Source of the DNA: Patescibacteria group bacterium | Lineage (GTDB): Bacteria; Patescibacteria; Paceibacteria; UBA9973; UBA2103 | Assembly: GCA_004322365.1 (NCBI GenBank) | Contig: SCTS01000007.1 | Location: 1-64,000, forward strand | Reading direction: 5' to 3' | Length of the DNA stretch: 64,000 nucleotides | Part shown: positions 53,667 to 61,366 of the stretch, piece after piece | Position numbering within the stretch: position 1 is the stretch's first letter | Layout: the number at the start of each line of letters is the position of its first letter | Position numbers and translations under genes: made by a program | The notes under the pieces: model-generated | The model's database searches: none | Told to the model about the DNA's origin: nothing | Seen by the model: only the letters and a program-made list of their open reading frames with translations

Positions 53667-54371
53667 TTATTTCTTACCCTTAATAACTTTTAAAACAGTG
53701 CCATAAATTTGCTCGTGTATCTCTTCTCTCGGAAGAATACCATTTTTGTTTCCGCACTCAATCTTCTTCCAATTTCCTTTTTGGCTAATAAGTTTTAAGG
53801 CGCTTTTCTGTGCTGCCTCAAGATACTTCGCATCCCCTTCTACAATATCCTTTCCTCTATGGGCATAGCGTTTTTTATCCTCCCGATCCTTATTCTTCAA
53901 AAGCTTCAATACCTCTTTCATGGGGAGATGGAGGTACACAATCAAATCAGGTCGCGGGAGCCCAAATACTCCATGCTCCATGGTGTCGAGCCACTTTAAA
54001 AATGCGCGACGCTTCTTCGCATCATTTATTTTTCCTCCCTGATGGAGCTGATTCGCCGACACATAACGATCAAGAACAACTGTTTTCCCTTCTTTTAGCC
54101 AATCATCCAATTTTTCTTTGGATTCAAAACGGTCAGCTGCATACATAACTGAGGCGATGTAGGGGTCAATATGCAAAAAATCGCCATACTCCCCCGTGAG
54201 CATGGCACCTATGAAGTGACCGAAGAAATTCTTGTAGTACTGCGGAAAATCGAGCGTTTCAACCTTCACTCCTTCTCGTTTTAAGCGTGCAACCAAGAGC
54301 TTTGTTTGGGTTGCTTTACCTACCCCATCGGTACCATCTATTACTATGAGTCTTCCCTTTTTACTCCTCAT
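53667..54371 (-). CDS. tmk: Thymidylate kinase
   Basis: About 234 residues from ATG 54371. Walker A GTDGVGKATQTKLL, the DR motif VVLDRYVSANQLHQGGK, and the helical lid around LKNKDREDKKRYAHRG. It phosphorylates dTMP to dTDP. The start at 54371 is set by TATACT 7 nt upstream; the longer reading to 54398 runs through that box. Divergent from thyA, 70 bp away, which makes its substrate. Confidence 0.92.
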   Translation of the reverse strand: MRSKKGRLIVIDGTDGVGKATQTKLLVARLKREGVKVETLDFPQYYKNFFGHFIGAMLTGEYGDFLHIDPYIASVMYAADRFESKEKLDDWLKEGKTVVLDRYVSANQLHQGGKINDAKKRRAFLKWLDTMEHGVFGLPRPDLIVYLHLPMKEVLKLLKNKDREDKKRYAHRGKDIVEGDAKYLEAAQKSALKLISQKGNWKKIECGNKNGILPREEIHEQIYGTVLKVIKGKK

Positions 54372-54441
54372 TATCCCCAGTATATCGCGAGCTTTCATTT
54401 TTCCCCTAAACGCTATACGCTATAGGCTATACGCTCTCTAT

Positions 54442-55269
54442 ATGAAGCAATACAACAACCTCCTCAAGAAAGTTTTAGAAGAAGGCGCAGACCGTGAGAC
54501 ACGAAACGGAAAAACCCGTGCACTCTTTGGACTCCAAATGCGCTTCAACATGGCAGACGGATTTCCTGCCGTCACCACAAAAAAATTAGCATTCAAAGCA
54601 GTGAAGAGTGAACTTTTGTGGTTCATTGAAGGCTCAAACGACGACAACCGTTTGAAAGAATTAAATAGTAGTGAGCGCACCATCTGGACCGACAATGCTG
54701 AAGCTCCGTACTGGGCACCAAAAGCAAAATTTCCTGGCGATTTAGGTCGCGTCTATGGAGTGCAGTGGAGAAAATGGCAAGGACCAAACGGTAAGGTCGT
54801 CGACCAACTTGCAGAAGTCATCGAGAAAATAAAAACGGATCCAACTAACCGCAGACTCATCGTCTCTGCATGGAATCCAGGGGAGCTCGATCAAATGGCA
54901 TTACCTCCGTGCCACATGTTCTTCCAGTTTTTCGTGGCGGATGGAAAACTTTCGCTTCTCATGCATCAACGCTCATGCGACATGTTTCTTGGCGTGCCAT
55001 TCAACATCGCCTCGTACTCCTTACTCCTCGCAATGGTGGCGCAAGTAACAAACCTCGTTCCTCACGAATTCGTACACTCACTTGGCGATGCGCACATCTA
55101 TCACGATCACTTGGATGCAGTGAAAGAACAACTTTCGCGTGAGCCATTAGCTCTCTGCTCTTTGAAATTGAATCCATCTGTGAAAAATATTAACGACTTC
55201 AAAATGGAAGATATAGAGCTCGAAAATTACCAGTCCCACCCACCAATAAAAGCGAAGATGGCTGTGTAA
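54442..55269 (+). CDS. thyA: Thymidylate synthase (folate-dependent)
   Basis: 275 residues from ATG 54442 (MKQYNNLLKKVLEEGADR). Motifs are RTIWTDNAEAPYWA, LGRVYGVQWRKW, the nucleophile Cys in LPPCHMFFQFFV, QRSCDMFLGVPFNIASYSLLLAMVAQ and DAHIYHDHLDAV. It methylates dUMP with methylene-THF, giving dTMP and DHF. Begins a thyA-dcd-folA unit. The upstream region holds a CGCTATACGCTATAGGCTAT micro-repeat (54408-54436), whose last TATACG may be the -10 box. Confidence 0.97.
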   Translation: MKQYNNLLKKVLEEGADRETRNGKTRALFGLQMRFNMADGFPAVTTKKLAFKAVKSELLWFIEGSNDDNRLKELNSSERTIWTDNAEAPYWAPKAKFPGDLGRVYGVQWRKWQGPNGKVVDQLAEVIEKIKTDPTNRRLIVSAWNPGELDQMALPPCHMFFQFFVADGKLSLLMHQRSCDMFLGVPFNIASYSLLLAMVAQVTNLVPHEFVHSLGDAHIYHDHLDAVKEQLSREPLALCSLKLNPSVKNINDFKMEDIELENYQSHPPIKAKMAV

Positions 55270-55318
55270 TGTTGCTGGTTTTCTCTAAACGCTATACTCT
55301 AAACACTAACCACTACTT

Positions 55319-56014
55319 ATGGCTTTATCTGACAAAAAAATCCTCGAGCACATGAAGGCAGGTACTGTGGTTATTGAACCGTTTCAGCGTGAAAACCTCG
55401 CAACATCAAGCTACGACGTAACTTTGGGCGAATGGTACTTCAAAGAACAACCACCTCAAGGCCACAAGAAAATCTACAATGTATACAGCAAGTCAGACAC
55501 AGAAGTTGTCTGGGACACTAAGCCTCGCCGAGCAAAAACAGCCAAGGAGGAGCTTAAAAACTTCAACTTTTCTTTTGACGGCATCCGCCCTGACGACAAG
55601 GTTATTTTGATGGAACCGGGCGAAACTATTCTTGCGCACACACAGGAGTTCATTGGCGGTAGAGAGTCCGTGACAACCATGATGAAGGCCCGCTCTTCAA
55701 TGGGCAGAAATTTCATCAATGTCTGTAAATGTGCAGGTTGGGGAGATGTAGGGTACACCAACCGCTGGGTTATGGAAATTTCAAACGCCTCTCAGCACTA
55801 CATAATCCCCCTCGTTGTTGGGCGTAGAATTGCGCAATTAGTATTTTTTGAAACTGGCCCTATTCTTGCAGGTGACTATACAAAAACTGGTAAATACCAA
55901 ACGACCACCGATGTCGCGAAACTAAAGAAGACATGGAAACCGGAAACGATGTTGCCAAAACTTTGGGCTGATAGGGACATCAAAAAGCACCACCCATGGC
56001 ACAAGCAAAAATAA
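55319..56014 (+). CDS. dcd: dCTP deaminase family protein
   Basis: 231 residues of the dUTPase/dCTP deaminase fold: ENLATSSYDVTLGEWYF, IRPDDKVILMEPGETILAHTQEFIGG, MMKARSSMGRNFINVCKCAGWGDVGYTNRWVMEISN, and VGRRIAQLVFFETG. It is expected to make dUTP (or dUMP) from dCTP for thymidylate synthase. The active-site region is somewhat divergent from E. coli (INVCKCAGWGDVGYTN), and there is a C-terminal extension. It lies between thyA and folA. Confidence 0.85.
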   Translation: MALSDKKILEHMKAGTVVIEPFQRENLATSSYDVTLGEWYFKEQPPQGHKKIYNVYSKSDTEVVWDTKPRRAKTAKEELKNFNFSFDGIRPDDKVILMEPGETILAHTQEFIGGRESVTTMMKARSSMGRNFINVCKCAGWGDVGYTNRWVMEISNASQHYIIPLVVGRRIAQLVFFETGPILAGDYTKTGKYQTTTDVAKLKKTWKPETMLPKLWADRDIKKHHPWHKQK

Positions 56015-56481
56015 TTGCTATCGCTGCAATCGGCAGGAATCGAGGTTTGGGTAAGGACAATAATCTTATCTATAAGATTCCTGAGGATATGAAACACTTC
56101 CGTGATGCCACGATGGGGCATCCCATAGTCACTGGGCGCAAAAACTTTGAATCGATGGGCCGTGCCTTACCGGGGCGTCCCACCATTGTTGTAACGAGGG
56201 ACACTACATATATGTCAGAGGGAGTTATCGTAGTGCACGCAATCGAAGATGCGCTAGCGAAAGCGCGCGAGTTAGACACTGAAAAAATCTTTATCATTGG
56301 TGGCGGTGAAATATATAAAGCGGCACTCCCCTATACAGACCAGCTTGACCTCACATTGATTGACGACGAAAAAGAGGCTGACGTGTTTTTCCCTGAATAC
56401 TCAGAATTTACTAAAGTGATTTCGGAAGAAAAAAAAGAGCACGAAGGAACTTCGTACTCTTTTGTCACTCTCACGCGCTGA
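55996..56481 (+). CDS. folA: Dihydrofolate reductase
   Basis: 161 residues. IIAIAAIGRNRGLGKDNNLIYKIPEDMKHFRDATMGHPIVTGRKNFESMG and the NADPH-binding KIFIIGGGEIYKAALPY are classical DHFR. It regenerates THF from the DHF formed by ThyA. Its start overlaps the dcd 3' end by 19 bp, indicating translational coupling. A tetrahydropterin role for the phenylalanine hydroxylase is conceivable but not shown. Confidence 0.97.
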   Translation: MAQAKIIAIAAIGRNRGLGKDNNLIYKIPEDMKHFRDATMGHPIVTGRKNFESMGRALPGRPTIVVTRDTTYMSEGVIVVHAIEDALAKARELDTEKIFIIGGGEIYKAALPYTDQLDLTLIDDEKEADVFFPEYSEFTKVISEEKKEHEGTSYSFVTLTR

Positions 56482-56493
56482 ACAACCTAAATT

Positions 56494-56703
56494 TTAGGAC
56501 ACCGGCGTATAGGTTAATTTCTTACACTTTCGATGTCTACAAACATTGGTGATTGCATGCCCCCCTCCTTCAACGTCAACTGTCGCAGTGGCCTTCCAAT
56601 AATGATTTCCACCATCTGCACACTGCCCACGATATTCAGTCAACCCAACATCTACCTGCTCCAAAGGAACCATTTTCCTAAGTATGCGTACTTCTTTATT
56701 CAT
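56494..56703 (-). CDS. Small Cys/His protein (69 aa)
   Basis: 69 residues with GQCADGGNHYWKATATVDVEGG and NVCRHRKCKKLTYTPVS, a C...H...CxxxxC pattern likely to bind zinc. A clear promoter (TTGACT-17-TATTCT, 6 nt before the ATG at 56703) supports it as a real, leaderless gene. It shares a G-x-H-x-W and paired-Cys pattern with the neighbouring 56775-56972 gene. Function unknown. Confidence 0.7.
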   Translation of the reverse strand: MNKEVRILRKMVPLEQVDVGLTEYRGQCADGGNHYWKATATVDVEGGGHAITNVCRHRKCKKLTYTPVS

Positions 56704-56774
56704 CTTTTAAGAATACAACACAAAAATATACAAGTCAATGCCCTGGGAAATTCACTGTATTTAGCAGAGCGAAC

Positions 56775-56972
56775 CTAATCGTTATAGTCACCGAGCTCGT
56801 TACAGTGTATACATTGCTTCCTTGCCTTAAGACTCAATGCAGGATTCGCACCAAAATACCTCCACTCGTGTTTACCATTCTCTGACCGTTTACTTGAACA
56901 CTTTGATTCAGATTCTTTACCTCGACCCCTTCGAACACCTACCCCCGAGGCCTCATGTGCTGATAGATTCAT
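56775..56972 (-). CDS. Small Cys/His protein (65 aa), possible paralogue of its neighbour
   Basis: 65 residues from ATG 56972 (MNLSAHEASGVGVRRGRGK). Later KCSSKRSENGKHEWRYFGANPA and QCIHCNELGDYND give a C...H...CxxC pattern like that of the 56494-56703 protein. A longer reading to 57059 exists but begins inside the cofE-like gene end. No family recognised. Confidence 0.55.
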   Translation of the reverse strand: MNLSAHEASGVGVRRGRGKESESKCSSKRSENGKHEWRYFGANPALSLKARKQCIHCNELGDYND

Positions 56973-57055
56973 ATACATTAGTAGTAAATAATAAAGTCTA
57001 CTAATTACTCTAATAACTACCCTATATACATAAGTACTCCTCAAAAGATGGCTCG

Positions 57056-57793
57056 TCAACTCTTTCTCTTTTCACCTTTCTGCCACCCTACATTTTTCAA
57101 AAAAGGCTCAAAAAGGTCTTCCTCTATAGCCGAGGAGAAAGAATCAGTACTTACATGCTCCTTGTTACCAATGAAAGGCGCATTCCGAATACGCACAATT
57201 GGTGTCTGCTCATTCGCCTCCCCCATCACAAATGACGCGGCGGCTGCTAACGAGTCTGGAATATTTGTTTGGCTTCCTCCTGATGGAGTGCCTAAAATAT
57301 CAATACGATTTTTATTACTGAAGAGTGGTTCAAACCCCGCCCATGCGAGTGCGATACCCACGACACCTTTTCGAAGAAATACACTCCGCGAGTCCGTCAT
57401 GATGAGATACAAATTTTTGATCTTGTATGTTTCTTTAAACCAAGCCAAAAGTTCTTCGGCAGATTTTTGTGGATTTTCAGGCCATAGGACATAAAACTTT
57501 CCTAGTGGGTCAATACCAGCCGAGGGAATAAGAATCCCATTCGTGATGGTGTGCACTACGGCACCGTCTCGCATATCTTCTCGAGGGATGTACCAATCGG
57601 CTTCTTGCTTCACCAATTCATCTTTCTTCGTAAAGTCACGCTCTACACACCTGCCTTCAGATATAGAAACAACCTTGGATGAAATTGCCACAACATCGCC
57701 CTCTTCGAGCGTAAGTGTCGAAGCTTTTATTTTTGAAAATAAATCATCCTTTGGCGGATGGAGAATATCAATAGAAAATGCGGTGACGTCCAT
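57056..57793 (-). CDS. CofE-like protein (F420-0:gamma-glutamyl ligase family)
   Basis: About 245 residues. LTLEEGDVVAISSKVVSISEGRCVE near the N-terminus, LYLIMTDSRSVFLRKGVVGIALAWAGFEPL in the middle and DSLAAAASFVMGEANEQTPIVRIRN near the C-terminus match the CofE/FbiB N-terminal family, which adds glutamate to coenzyme F420-0. No other F420 gene is in the window, and the CPR homologues have no proven role, so the substrate may differ. It follows rplK in the same direction but has its own CACAAT box 6 nt before the ATG. Confidence 0.82.
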   Translation of the reverse strand: MDVTAFSIDILHPPKDDLFSKIKASTLTLEEGDVVAISSKVVSISEGRCVERDFTKKDELVKQEADWYIPREDMRDGAVVHTITNGILIPSAGIDPLGKFYVLWPENPQKSAEELLAWFKETYKIKNLYLIMTDSRSVFLRKGVVGIALAWAGFEPLFSNKNRIDILGTPSGGSQTNIPDSLAAAASFVMGEANEQTPIVRIRNAPFIGNKEHVSTDSFSSAIEEDLFEPFLKNVGWQKGEKRKS

Positions 57794-57927
57794 CACCGCA
57801 TTGTGCCCTGAAAAGTTCGAACCGAAAAGCTAAATACCGCTTCACATCAACTCACACATACTTTTCTGCTGAAAAGTTGCGCGAGCCCGCCTCGACGCCT
57901 TCGCGCCTCCGGCTGATCGACGTTGCA

Positions 57928-58347
57928 CTACTTCACGTCGATCCCCATGGAGCGAGCCGTACCGGCAATGATTTTCATTGCTTGCTCAGTATCTTTTGTA
58001 TTCAAGTCAGGCATCTTCTTCTCAGCAATCTCTTTGAGTTGCGCCTTTGTGATTGAACCTGCTTTTACTGTTGGAACCTTTCCAGAACCCTTCTCCAAAC
58101 CTGCCCATTTCAAAAGGAGACGTGATGCTGGAGACACCTTAACAATAAAGGTGAACGAACGATCGTCCATGACCGAAATCTCAACAGGAAGGATGTCGCC
58201 CATTCTGTCTTGGGTTGCGGCATTGAACTGCTGAACAAACTGGCCAATGTTTACACCGGCTGGACCGAGAGCTGTTCCCACTGGAGGCGCAGGAGTTGCC
58301 TTACCGCCTGGAACCTGAAGCTTAATTTTCTTTACTACTTTTGCCAT
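57928..58347 (-). CDS. rplK: Ribosomal protein L11
   Basis: 139 residues. KIKLQVPGGKATPAPPVGTALGPAGVNIGQFVQQFNAAT and the C-terminal rRNA-binding GSGKVPTVKAGSITKAQLKEIAEKKMPDLNTKDTEQAMKIIAGTARSMGI are standard L11. Third gene of secE-nusG-rplK. The usual next gene rplA (L1) is missing. No Shine-Dalgarno before the ATG. Confidence 0.97.
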   Translation of the reverse strand: MAKVVKKIKLQVPGGKATPAPPVGTALGPAGVNIGQFVQQFNAATQDRMGDILPVEISVMDDRSFTFIVKVSPASRLLLKWAGLEKGSGKVPTVKAGSITKAQLKEIAEKKMPDLNTKDTEQAMKIIAGTARSMGIDVK

Positions 58348-58362
58348 ATGCGTTGATGATAC

Positions 58363-58905
58363 TTATATTTTCTTAACTTGCAAAAAATCGAGCTCAACTG
58401 GTGTCTCACGACCGAACATAGACACTAACACTTTTACCTTACCCTTCTCCTCGTCAATCTCACCAATGCGACCCTCCAAATCCTTGAAGGGACCATCCGC
58501 AACAATAACAGGCTCCCCGACAGCAAAGTCAATTTTATGCTTTGCAATATCGGTCGACATGCGCTTGAAGAGAATGTTCATTTCATCCTCCGTCAAAGGC
58601 ACTGGAGTAACACCAGATCCCACGAAGCCCGTCACGCGAGGAGTGTTACGAACAATGTACCAACTCTCATCGTCAACAATCATGTCAACCAAGATGTAGC
58701 CTGGGTAAATTTTCTCTTCAACGGTATTTCGCTTACCACCCACTACCTTAATTTTCTTTTCAGTTGGGATAACCACATTAAAGATCTTGTCCTGCATGTT
58801 CAGGGAATCAATACGCTGTTTTAAGTTACGAAGAACAGCGTTCTCATATCCTGAGTATGTGTGTACTGCGTACCAACCTCGTGTTCCTTCTGTTTGTTTT
58901 GCCAT
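58363..58905 (-). CDS. nusG: Transcription termination/antitermination protein NusG
   Basis: 180 residues. NGN domain with GWYAVHTYSGYENAVLRNLKQRID and KIYPGYILVDMIVDDESWYIVRNTPRVTGFVG, then a KOW domain (PVIVADGPFKDLEGRIGEIDEEKGKVKVLVSMFGRETPVELDF). NusG couples RNA polymerase to the ribosome in some bacteria, which is relevant to the attenuators in this window. Lies between secE and rplK. Confidence 0.97.
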   Translation of the reverse strand: MAKQTEGTRGWYAVHTYSGYENAVLRNLKQRIDSLNMQDKIFNVVIPTEKKIKVVGGKRNTVEEKIYPGYILVDMIVDDESWYIVRNTPRVTGFVGSGVTPVPLTEDEMNILFKRMSTDIAKHKIDFAVGEPVIVADGPFKDLEGRIGEIDEEKGKVKVLVSMFGRETPVELDFLQVKKI

Positions 58906-58910
58906 ACAAA

Positions 58911-59102
58911 TTATTTCTTAAGAAGGATAAGTTGCTCTAGTCCTAATGTGAAAATGAAATCAAAAGCGCCGAGCATAAGTGCGACACTGATAGAAATAAC
59001 AATAACGAGCAATGTATAGAGAATTGCTTGATTTCGAGTTGGCCACGACACATGCGTGAGCTCATTTCGTACTGCCTTGATGTATTCAATGAATTTTTTC
59101 AT
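58911..59102 (-). CDS. secE: Preprotein translocase subunit SecE
   Basis: 63 residues with one membrane segment (about 28-55) and the amphipathic N-terminal helix EYIKAVRNELTHVSWPTRNQA, the SecE signature. A promoter TTGACC-17-TATCTT (extended -10 TGA) lies 30 nt upstream. A hairpin AGCCCCAGC..GGGCT followed by seven T directly precedes the ATG and is probably the terminator of the upstream gene. Confidence 0.93.
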   Translation of the reverse strand: MKKFIEYIKAVRNELTHVSWPTRNQAILYTLLVIVISISVALMLGAFDFIFTLGLEQLILLKK

Positions 59103-59128
59103 AAAAAAAGCCCTGCTGGGGCTTTGAT
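59103..59128 (-). terminator. Hairpin plus T-tract directly before secE
   Basis: AAGCCCC/GGGCTTTTTTT on the minus strand ends at the secE ATG. It can terminate transcription from the 159-aa gene. The secE promoter lies upstream of it, so some attenuation of secE itself is possible. Confidence 0.6.
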
Positions 59129-59176
59129 TAAGATATCAAATTGAGACTGCCGGGTCAAGGGTGGGCTAAAAGCCTA

Positions 59177-59656
59177 CTAGCGACGAGGCGTACAGCTCCG
59201 TACACGCTCATCAGCAATGTGGTATGCCATAGCCAAGCGAGATCGTGCGTCGTTCAATGCACTAAGTCTATTTGTCTGCACTCTGCGTTCCTCAATGTCT
59301 CGAGCTCGGGGTGTAAGATCAGTACGATGACTCAGCGATTCAAGGGCACTGTCAGCATTCTCATGTGCTCGCGCGGTGGCAGTCTCAAACTCATTTTCAG
59401 CATTAAAAACAAGCTCCTCAGCTGAGGGTATTTGTGTTTGAAGGCATCGCTCTTGACCTTCTCGCTCACGCTGACCTTGAACAAGGCCACCTACCAGACC
59501 TCGCCCAAACTGACCCCAGTTAAAATCTTGCGCGTCTGCAGAAGCGGGTGCTGTTCCAGCCAATGCGCCGGCAATACCCAAAGTAGCCCAAATAGAGCCT
59601 TTCTTTCGAGGTCTTCCTGAAACAGACGCTCCTTCAATTGATGATATTTCTCCCAT
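59177..59656 (-). CDS. Hypothetical protein with hydrophobic segment and coiled-coil region (159 aa)
   Basis: 159 residues. Basic N-terminus, a weakly hydrophobic alanine-rich segment (about 22-42: IWATLGIAGALAGTAPASADA) that may be a signal or anchor, a GQFGRGLVGGLVQGQ patch, then a charged helical region to the end (VFNAENEFETATARAHENADSALESLSHR). The promoter TTGACA-17-TATCAT (extended -10 TGT) lies 9 nt before the ATG. Not recognised. Confidence 0.65.
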   Translation of the reverse strand: MGEISSIEGASVSGRPRKKGSIWATLGIAGALAGTAPASADAQDFNWGQFGRGLVGGLVQGQREREGQERCLQTQIPSAEELVFNAENEFETATARAHENADSALESLSHRTDLTPRARDIEERRVQTNRLSALNDARSRLAMAYHIADERVRSCTPRR

Positions 59657-59711
59657 AATTTTTATATGATAACACTTCTGAGCTATCCTGTCAATGGCAT
59701 ATTCCCCCTAC

Positions 59712-59742
59712 AAAAAATCCCAGCTTTTGCTGGGATTTTTTC
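59712..59742. terminator. Bidirectional terminator after the SIMPL gene
   Basis: AAAAAATCCCAGC-tttt-GCTGGGATTTTTT. It lies 28 nt after the SIMPL stop, with an ACCTAGAACCTAG micro-repeat between. Confidence 0.9.
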
Positions 59743-59769
59743 CTAAAACCTAGAACCTAGAACCTAGTC

Positions 59770-60594
59770 TTACCGTATTTCGTACGTCACCGAAACATTC
59801 ACGATAATTTCATTCTGCCCTGTTGGTACAGAAACTTCTGGCCGTGCAGGTGCTGACGATGCGCCCATCGCCATGTCTTTTGAATAGTACATCGGAGGAT
59901 ACCCACCTCCTTCAGAGTAATTTACTACACGGACCAAACGAACACCGAGGTCCCCTGCAAGCCCTTTCGCCTGCGCGCGAGCCTTCTCTATTGCCTCTTT
60001 CCGAGCCTCTGCCTTCAAAGCATCGGGATCATCAACGGAAAAGTTAGGTCCGTAGAGATTGGTAACTCCTGCTTCACCGAGAGCCGAAAGCACTTTGCCT
60101 GTGTCATCAATCTTGCGTACTTTTACTTCAACAGTCTCTGAGACGGTAAAGCCGATAATTTTTTGCTCCTGATTATAGACACAAGGAACTGCTCCGTAAC
60201 ATGGAGTTGGTTGTGAATAACGAGGTGAAATGTTGTATGAACTCGTCTTAATGTCCTTCTCGCTAATTTTTAGGTCTTTCAATAGCGCGAGGGCAACATT
60301 GATTTTCTTTGCGGCAGCATCTTGTGCGTGCGCAGAAGTATCAGCGTCTTCAGAGATACCGAAAGAAACTGTGGCAATGTCTGGCGATGCAGAAACCTTT
60401 CCTTCCCCAGTGACAGTTATGACATTGGTCGGAGGTTGTGTGAGAGTGTCAAAATTAACAATGGCATTAACTGCCTTTGCTCCAACAAAAATCGTTGCAA
60501 CAACAAGGAACGCTGCAAATAATTTCATAACCAAACGGCTTTTCAAAAGTCCGTGGTGATGTAAGTGATCGTGAGTATCTTTAAGTTCATCCAT
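59770..60594 (-). CDS. SIMPL domain (DUF541) membrane-anchored protein
   Basis: 274 residues. A His-rich start (HDHLHHHG), one membrane segment (about 22-46), then the SIMPL fold: NVITVTGEGKVSASPDIATVSFGISEDADTSAHAQDAAAKKINVALALLK, IKTSSYNISPRYSQPTPCYGAVPC, and KAEARKEAIEKARAQAKGLAGDLGVRLVRVVNYSEGGGYPP. Family members are periplasmic or surface proteins of uncertain role. TATATT 7 nt before the ATG (leaderless). Confidence 0.85.
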   Translation of the reverse strand: MDELKDTHDHLHHHGLLKSRLVMKLFAAFLVVATIFVGAKAVNAIVNFDTLTQPPTNVITVTGEGKVSASPDIATVSFGISEDADTSAHAQDAAAKKINVALALLKDLKISEKDIKTSSYNISPRYSQPTPCYGAVPCVYNQEQKIIGFTVSETVEVKVRKIDDTGKVLSALGEAGVTNLYGPNFSVDDPDALKAEARKEAIEKARAQAKGLAGDLGVRLVRVVNYSEGGGYPPMYYSKDMAMGASSAPARPEVSVPTGQNEIIVNVSVTYEIR

Positions 60595-60656
60595 AGAAAC
60601 GAATATATTACTGCTATGAGCCTAGTATATCACTAGGCATATTTAATAAGATCGGC

Positions 60657-60806
60657 ATGAAGCTCTTACTAAGACGAAGATCTGACCTTATCCTTACGGG
60701 CGCGAACAAGAAGGAAAGTGTCTGCGAAGTAGTGTTTTTGGGGCGAAGAGACGGAGGAAAGTTTTACTTTCATTCTGGCTCGACGAAGCAAAAACAAGAG
60801 CGCTAG
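60657..60806 (+). CDS. Possible small protein (49 aa) upstream of the Fur-like gene
   Basis: 49 residues from ATG 60657: MKLLLRRRSDLILTGANKKE, then a stretch including EVVFLGRRDGGKFYFHSG. The composition is protein-like and basic, but no family or strong promoter is seen (TTAATA about 8-10 nt upstream). The rest of the 60595-60899 gap shows a GCCTAG/CTAGGC hairpin (60620-60638) and nothing else supportable. Confidence 0.3.
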   Translation: MKLLLRRRSDLILTGANKKESVCEVVFLGRRDGGKFYFHSGSTKQKQER

Positions 60807-60899
60807 CGAACTTTCTTCGAGTGACCTGCCCGAAAGGTTTCCTTACGCGCACTGGTAACAAGTACATAAGTGGCAATCATGGTGGCGATGTCGTGTCCC

Positions 60900-60934
60900 C
60901 TATTCTACTTGCAAATAAATTGCAAGTAGAATAG
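60900..60934. promoter_or_regulatory. Fur/Zur-type operator in front of the regulator-ZIP unit
   Basis: CTATTCTACTTGCAA, 5 bp (ATAAA), TTGCAAGTAGAATAG: a perfect 15-bp inverted repeat ending directly before the -10 box TATAGT (60935-60940). Bound repressor would cover the promoter. The likely ligand is the Fur-family protein encoded 10 bp downstream, so autoregulation is expected. Confidence 0.85.
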
Positions 60935-60944
60935 TATAGTGACT

Positions 60945-61358
60945 ATGATCGTCATCGCAGACGCCCTCAAAAAAAGAGGGTTCCGAGTAACCGCACCGCG
61001 CGTTAGCATCTTCAATGTCTTACAGAAGGCGTCGTATCCTATGAGTGTGCAGGAGGTAAAAATGGGAACGAAAGGTGTGGATACAGTGACGGTGTACCGG
61101 ACACTCGAGGCGTTCAAGCAGGCAGGGCTAGTTGTACAAGTTGATCTCCAACGGGGACATGCCCTCTATGAACTTAAGGAGGGTAAAAGCGACCACCACC
61201 ACATCGTGTGCATGAGTTGCAAAAAGATAGAAGATTTCACTGGATGCGATTACCAGCCGATCGCACAGCAAGCCCTAAAAAAGTCAAAAGGATTCGCCAA
61301 GATTATCAGCCATTCACTAGAACTTTTTGGTCTCTGCGCACTATGCGCGACTAAATAA
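60945..61358 (+). CDS. Fur-family metalloregulator (probably Zur-like)
   Basis: About 137 residues from ATG 60945 (a GTG at 60939 is possible). The winged helix includes RGFRVTAPRVSIFNVLQKASYPMSVQEV and VDTVTVYRTLEAFKQAGLVVQVDL. Metal sites: HHHIVCMSCKKIEDF and the C-terminal LCALCATK give two CxxC pairs for structural zinc. The neighbour is a ZIP metal importer, 8 bp downstream, which favours a zinc uptake regulator. Specificity for zinc, iron or manganese is not proven by sequence. Short 5' UTR (TATAGT 4 nt before the ATG). Confidence 0.9.
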   Translation: MIVIADALKKRGFRVTAPRVSIFNVLQKASYPMSVQEVKMGTKGVDTVTVYRTLEAFKQAGLVVQVDLQRGHALYELKEGKSDHHHIVCMSCKKIEDFTGCDYQPIAQQALKKSKGFAKIISHSLELFGLCALCATK

Positions 61359-61366
61359 CTAACACT

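Noticed and set aside
60657..60900. RNase P RNA in the gap before the Fur-like gene (GAGGAAAG-like string)
   Set aside because: Only a partial match to the P4 strand and no partner strand or overall fold recognised.
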